From assembly GCA_016206745.1 (NCBI GenBank), contig JACQQW010000176.1, forward strand, positions 1-6,716: a stretch of DNA of 6,716 nucleotides, written 5' to 3'. The DNA is from Candidatus Omnitrophota bacterium. GTDB taxonomy: Bacteria; Omnitrophota; Gorgyraeia; Zapsychrales; Fredricksoniimonadaceae. Positions 6,301-6,716 of the stretch are shown piece after piece. Position numbers and translations under genes: made by a program. The notes under the pieces were generated by a model, which was given only the letters and a program-made list of their open reading frames with translations, did no database searches and was not told the origin of the DNA. The stretch's first letter is position 1; each line of letters begins with the position of its first letter.

Positions 6301-6716
6301 CGTAGCCACTGGAAGACCATTCACTGAAAGTACAATATCAACGGAACGCTCATCATTCACACAAAAATGAACTTGCCGGGTAACGGTCAGGATGTTCTGA
6401 TCATATAGCTTCTGGGTGGTGGGATTAAGGCCGCTCACCGGCTTAAAATAGGCAAGGGAGAACTTTTTGCCGTAATCAGTAATCCCATAACGAAGACAGT
6501 CCAACATGCCACGTGTTTCAAGCTCCTGATTCAGCCGATAAAGAAACTTTTTCTCAACCTCCACGCCATGGATCCCGGCCAGCGCGTCCCAAGTATTTTT
6601 CTGAGTGGTTTTAAGAAACCGAAACAAAACCTCCCAGTCAAGTGCAAGCGCACGATCAAACTTCGCCGGATCACCTTTTTCGTACCCACCGTGATCAATC
6701 AAGCTTTGTTCAATAG
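3322..6716 (-). CDS. hsdR: Type I restriction enzyme R subunit (HsdR) with C-terminal S24 peptidase-like domain; 5' end outside the window
   Basis: HsdR is the ATP-driven translocase and nuclease of type I restriction complexes. The frame is open to the right edge: four codons (I-E-Q-S) and a partial one precede the TTG at 6702, which is internal, and homologues have further residues there. Numbering from that TTG as 1: nuclease of the PD-(D/E)xK type, D122 and E136-L-K138, with Q152-Y153; Walker A GSGKS at 291-295; DEAH at 395-398; TATP at 444-447; TGYDEP at 633-638; motif VI QTLSRLNR at 656-663. The usual HsdR C-terminal region runs to about 965. A normal protein would end there. Residues 975-1126 instead form an S24 (LexA/UmuD-like) domain, with VFGKSMEPTI (1026-1035, Ser1030) and FTIKRY (1071-1076, Lys1074). 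All motifs look intact, so the enzyme is probably active. The HsdM and HsdS genes are not visible and are presumably upstream. The stop is a TGA at 3324-3322. Confidence 0.93.
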   Translation of the reverse strand, partial: IEQSLIDHGGYEKGDPAKFDRALALDWEVLFRFLKTTQKNTWDALAGIHGVEVEKKFLYRLNQELETRGMLDCLRYGITDYGKKFSLAYFKPVSGLNPTTQKLYDQNILTVTRQVHFCVNDERSVDIVLSVNGLPVATIELKNQFTGQTVDNAKRQYKYDRDERDLLFQFKKRALVHFAVDTDEVFMTTRLQGSRTKYLPFNKGCNKGKGNPVNSKGGHKTAYLWEEVLVKDSWMDILGRFVHLETKDIPVDGRNIRKETMIFPRYHQLDAVRKLAEDAVKNGSGKNYLIQHSAGSGKSNSIAWLAYRLAGIHDTSDKRIFDGVIVITDRLVLDQQLQETIYQFEHKTGVVEKIDKDSNQLAQSLASGTNIIITTLQKFGFVLDKVKGFPARSYAVIVDEAHSSQGGEMAGDLKRALMVPDDGEVEDGLREMMKARGPQKNLSFFAFTATPKAKTLEAFGQRGPDGKPEPFHLYSMRQAIEEGFILDVLLNYTTYQSFYQLNKKIEDDPELNKKKAASAIARFATLHPYVLAQKTEIIIEHFRQVTMKKIGGKAKAMVVTASREHVVRYKQEFDRYLKEKGYTDIKALVAFSGMVLLDGIPPEYTEVGMNGFGEKELPERFAGSEYQILLVAEKYQTGYDEPLLHSMYVDKRLDGVKAVQTLSRLNRTCPGKEDTFILDFVNKREDILAAFQPYYEATQLKETTDPNKLYDLKTKLDSFKVIVWADVEAFCEVFFKNKDLHNKREHGQLNALVDVAVVRFETIEKDEHRDDFVNTLGVFVRLYAFLAQIMPFQDVELEKFYAYSRFLLKKLPGPIRGPRYDLGDDVALEYYRLQKISEGEIALQKDSGAAIKPLSEAGTKKDKDEYAHLSEIINLLNDRFGTDFTEADKLFFDQIEEEMVLDEKLSMQAQSNSIDNFKYGFDDVFMDKLVERMDQNQDIFNKITDDKAFGAVVKDYLLKRVYGRLKKVEDEKPLFFKDVIPEATIEQGYLPIYDLQAVATAFGEQPTQEVIGWKPMHGRKIGEHMFIAQVFGKSMEPTIKDGSWCLFRFDRGGSRIGIFLVESRLVKDPETQKSFTIKRYHSEKEDLGDDQWRHKRIVLSPDNKDFKDIVIENVSGNDFRVVAEFIQIIS
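3325..3780 (-). other. S24 peptidase-like domain fused to HsdR (region of the hsdR gene)
   Basis: This stretch codes for residues 975-1126 of the protein above. Order: YLPIYDLQAVATAFGE (985-1000), at the place of the LexA/UmuD cleavage-site segment; GKSMEPTI with Ser1030 (codon 3615-3613); DGSWCLFR (1037-1044), equivalent to the strand after the Ser; IGIFLVES (1052-1059); TIKRY with Lys1074 (codon 3483-3481). In LexA the scissile Gly85 is 34 residues before Ser119. Here the residue 34 before Ser1030 is Thr996, after Ala995. The Ser-to-Lys distance is 44 against 37 in LexA, so there is a small insertion. There is no helix-turn-helix, so it is not a LexA repressor fused by chance. Confidence 0.8.

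Noticed and set aside
6700..6702. TTG as the start codon of hsdR
   Set aside because: The frame stays open to the window edge and HsdR homologues continue upstream of the HGGYEKGDP segment, so the true start is outside the window.
1..6716. CRISPR array, insertion sequence, integrase or attachment site
   Set aside because: No spaced direct repeats, no transposase-like frame, no terminal inverted repeats and no tRNA gene were seen on either strand.

Overview
The window reads almost entirely from the minus strand and looks like a stretch of a Gram-negative (diderm) bacterial chromosome. A signal-peptide-bearing outer-membrane beta-barrel protein is encoded, and every convincing gene has a good Shine-Dalgarno sequence or lies in a tight operon. 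Base composition is moderate, with AT-rich intergenic regions. Nothing fixes the phylum. An uncultured environmental lineage is my guess, because the proteins are recognisable by family but match no model species I know by sight.

Left part (1-1890), nutrient uptake. At the left edge (89-1) is the N-terminus of an Amt/MEP/Rh ammonium transporter. Upstream of it is a complete outer-membrane protein of the alginate-export (AlgE-like) family (1643-300). The two genes share one control layout: a sigma70-type promoter with a 16-base spacer, a 5' leader of about 140-150 bases, a GC-rich hairpin followed by six U residues ahead of the Shine-Dalgarno, then the start codon. In the outer-membrane gene a perfect hexaloop hairpin overlaps the 5' arm of the terminator, which is the arrangement expected of an attenuator. 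This suggests coordinated transcription attenuation, possibly by an ANTAR-type antiterminator linked to nitrogen supply.

Middle part (1925-2675), decayed genes. Two small minus-strand reading frames each look broken by a one-base deletion. One (2675-2353) is an unrecognised small protein that overlaps the gene before it. The other (about 2371-1925) is the C-terminal part of a protein with a GPFS motif and lacks its N-terminus. This zone separates the uptake genes from the defence genes.

Right part (2623-6716), restriction. A type I restriction HsdR subunit runs off the right edge, so its start lies outside. It has the PD-(D/E)xK nuclease, both helicase lobes and the usual C-terminal region, and then an extra C-terminal domain that looks like a LexA/UmuD-type S24 peptidase. 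The Ser and Lys of the dyad are present, but the Ala-Gly cleavage site appears to be Ala-Thr. Eighteen bases after hsdR comes a 226-residue protein that starts with a CcbP-type calcium-binding domain and continues into an unrecognised domain. The methylase and specificity genes are not in the window and are presumably upstream. The HsdR-S24 fusion and its CcbP-like operon partner are the best candidates for something undescribed. The paired attenuator leaders are the second.
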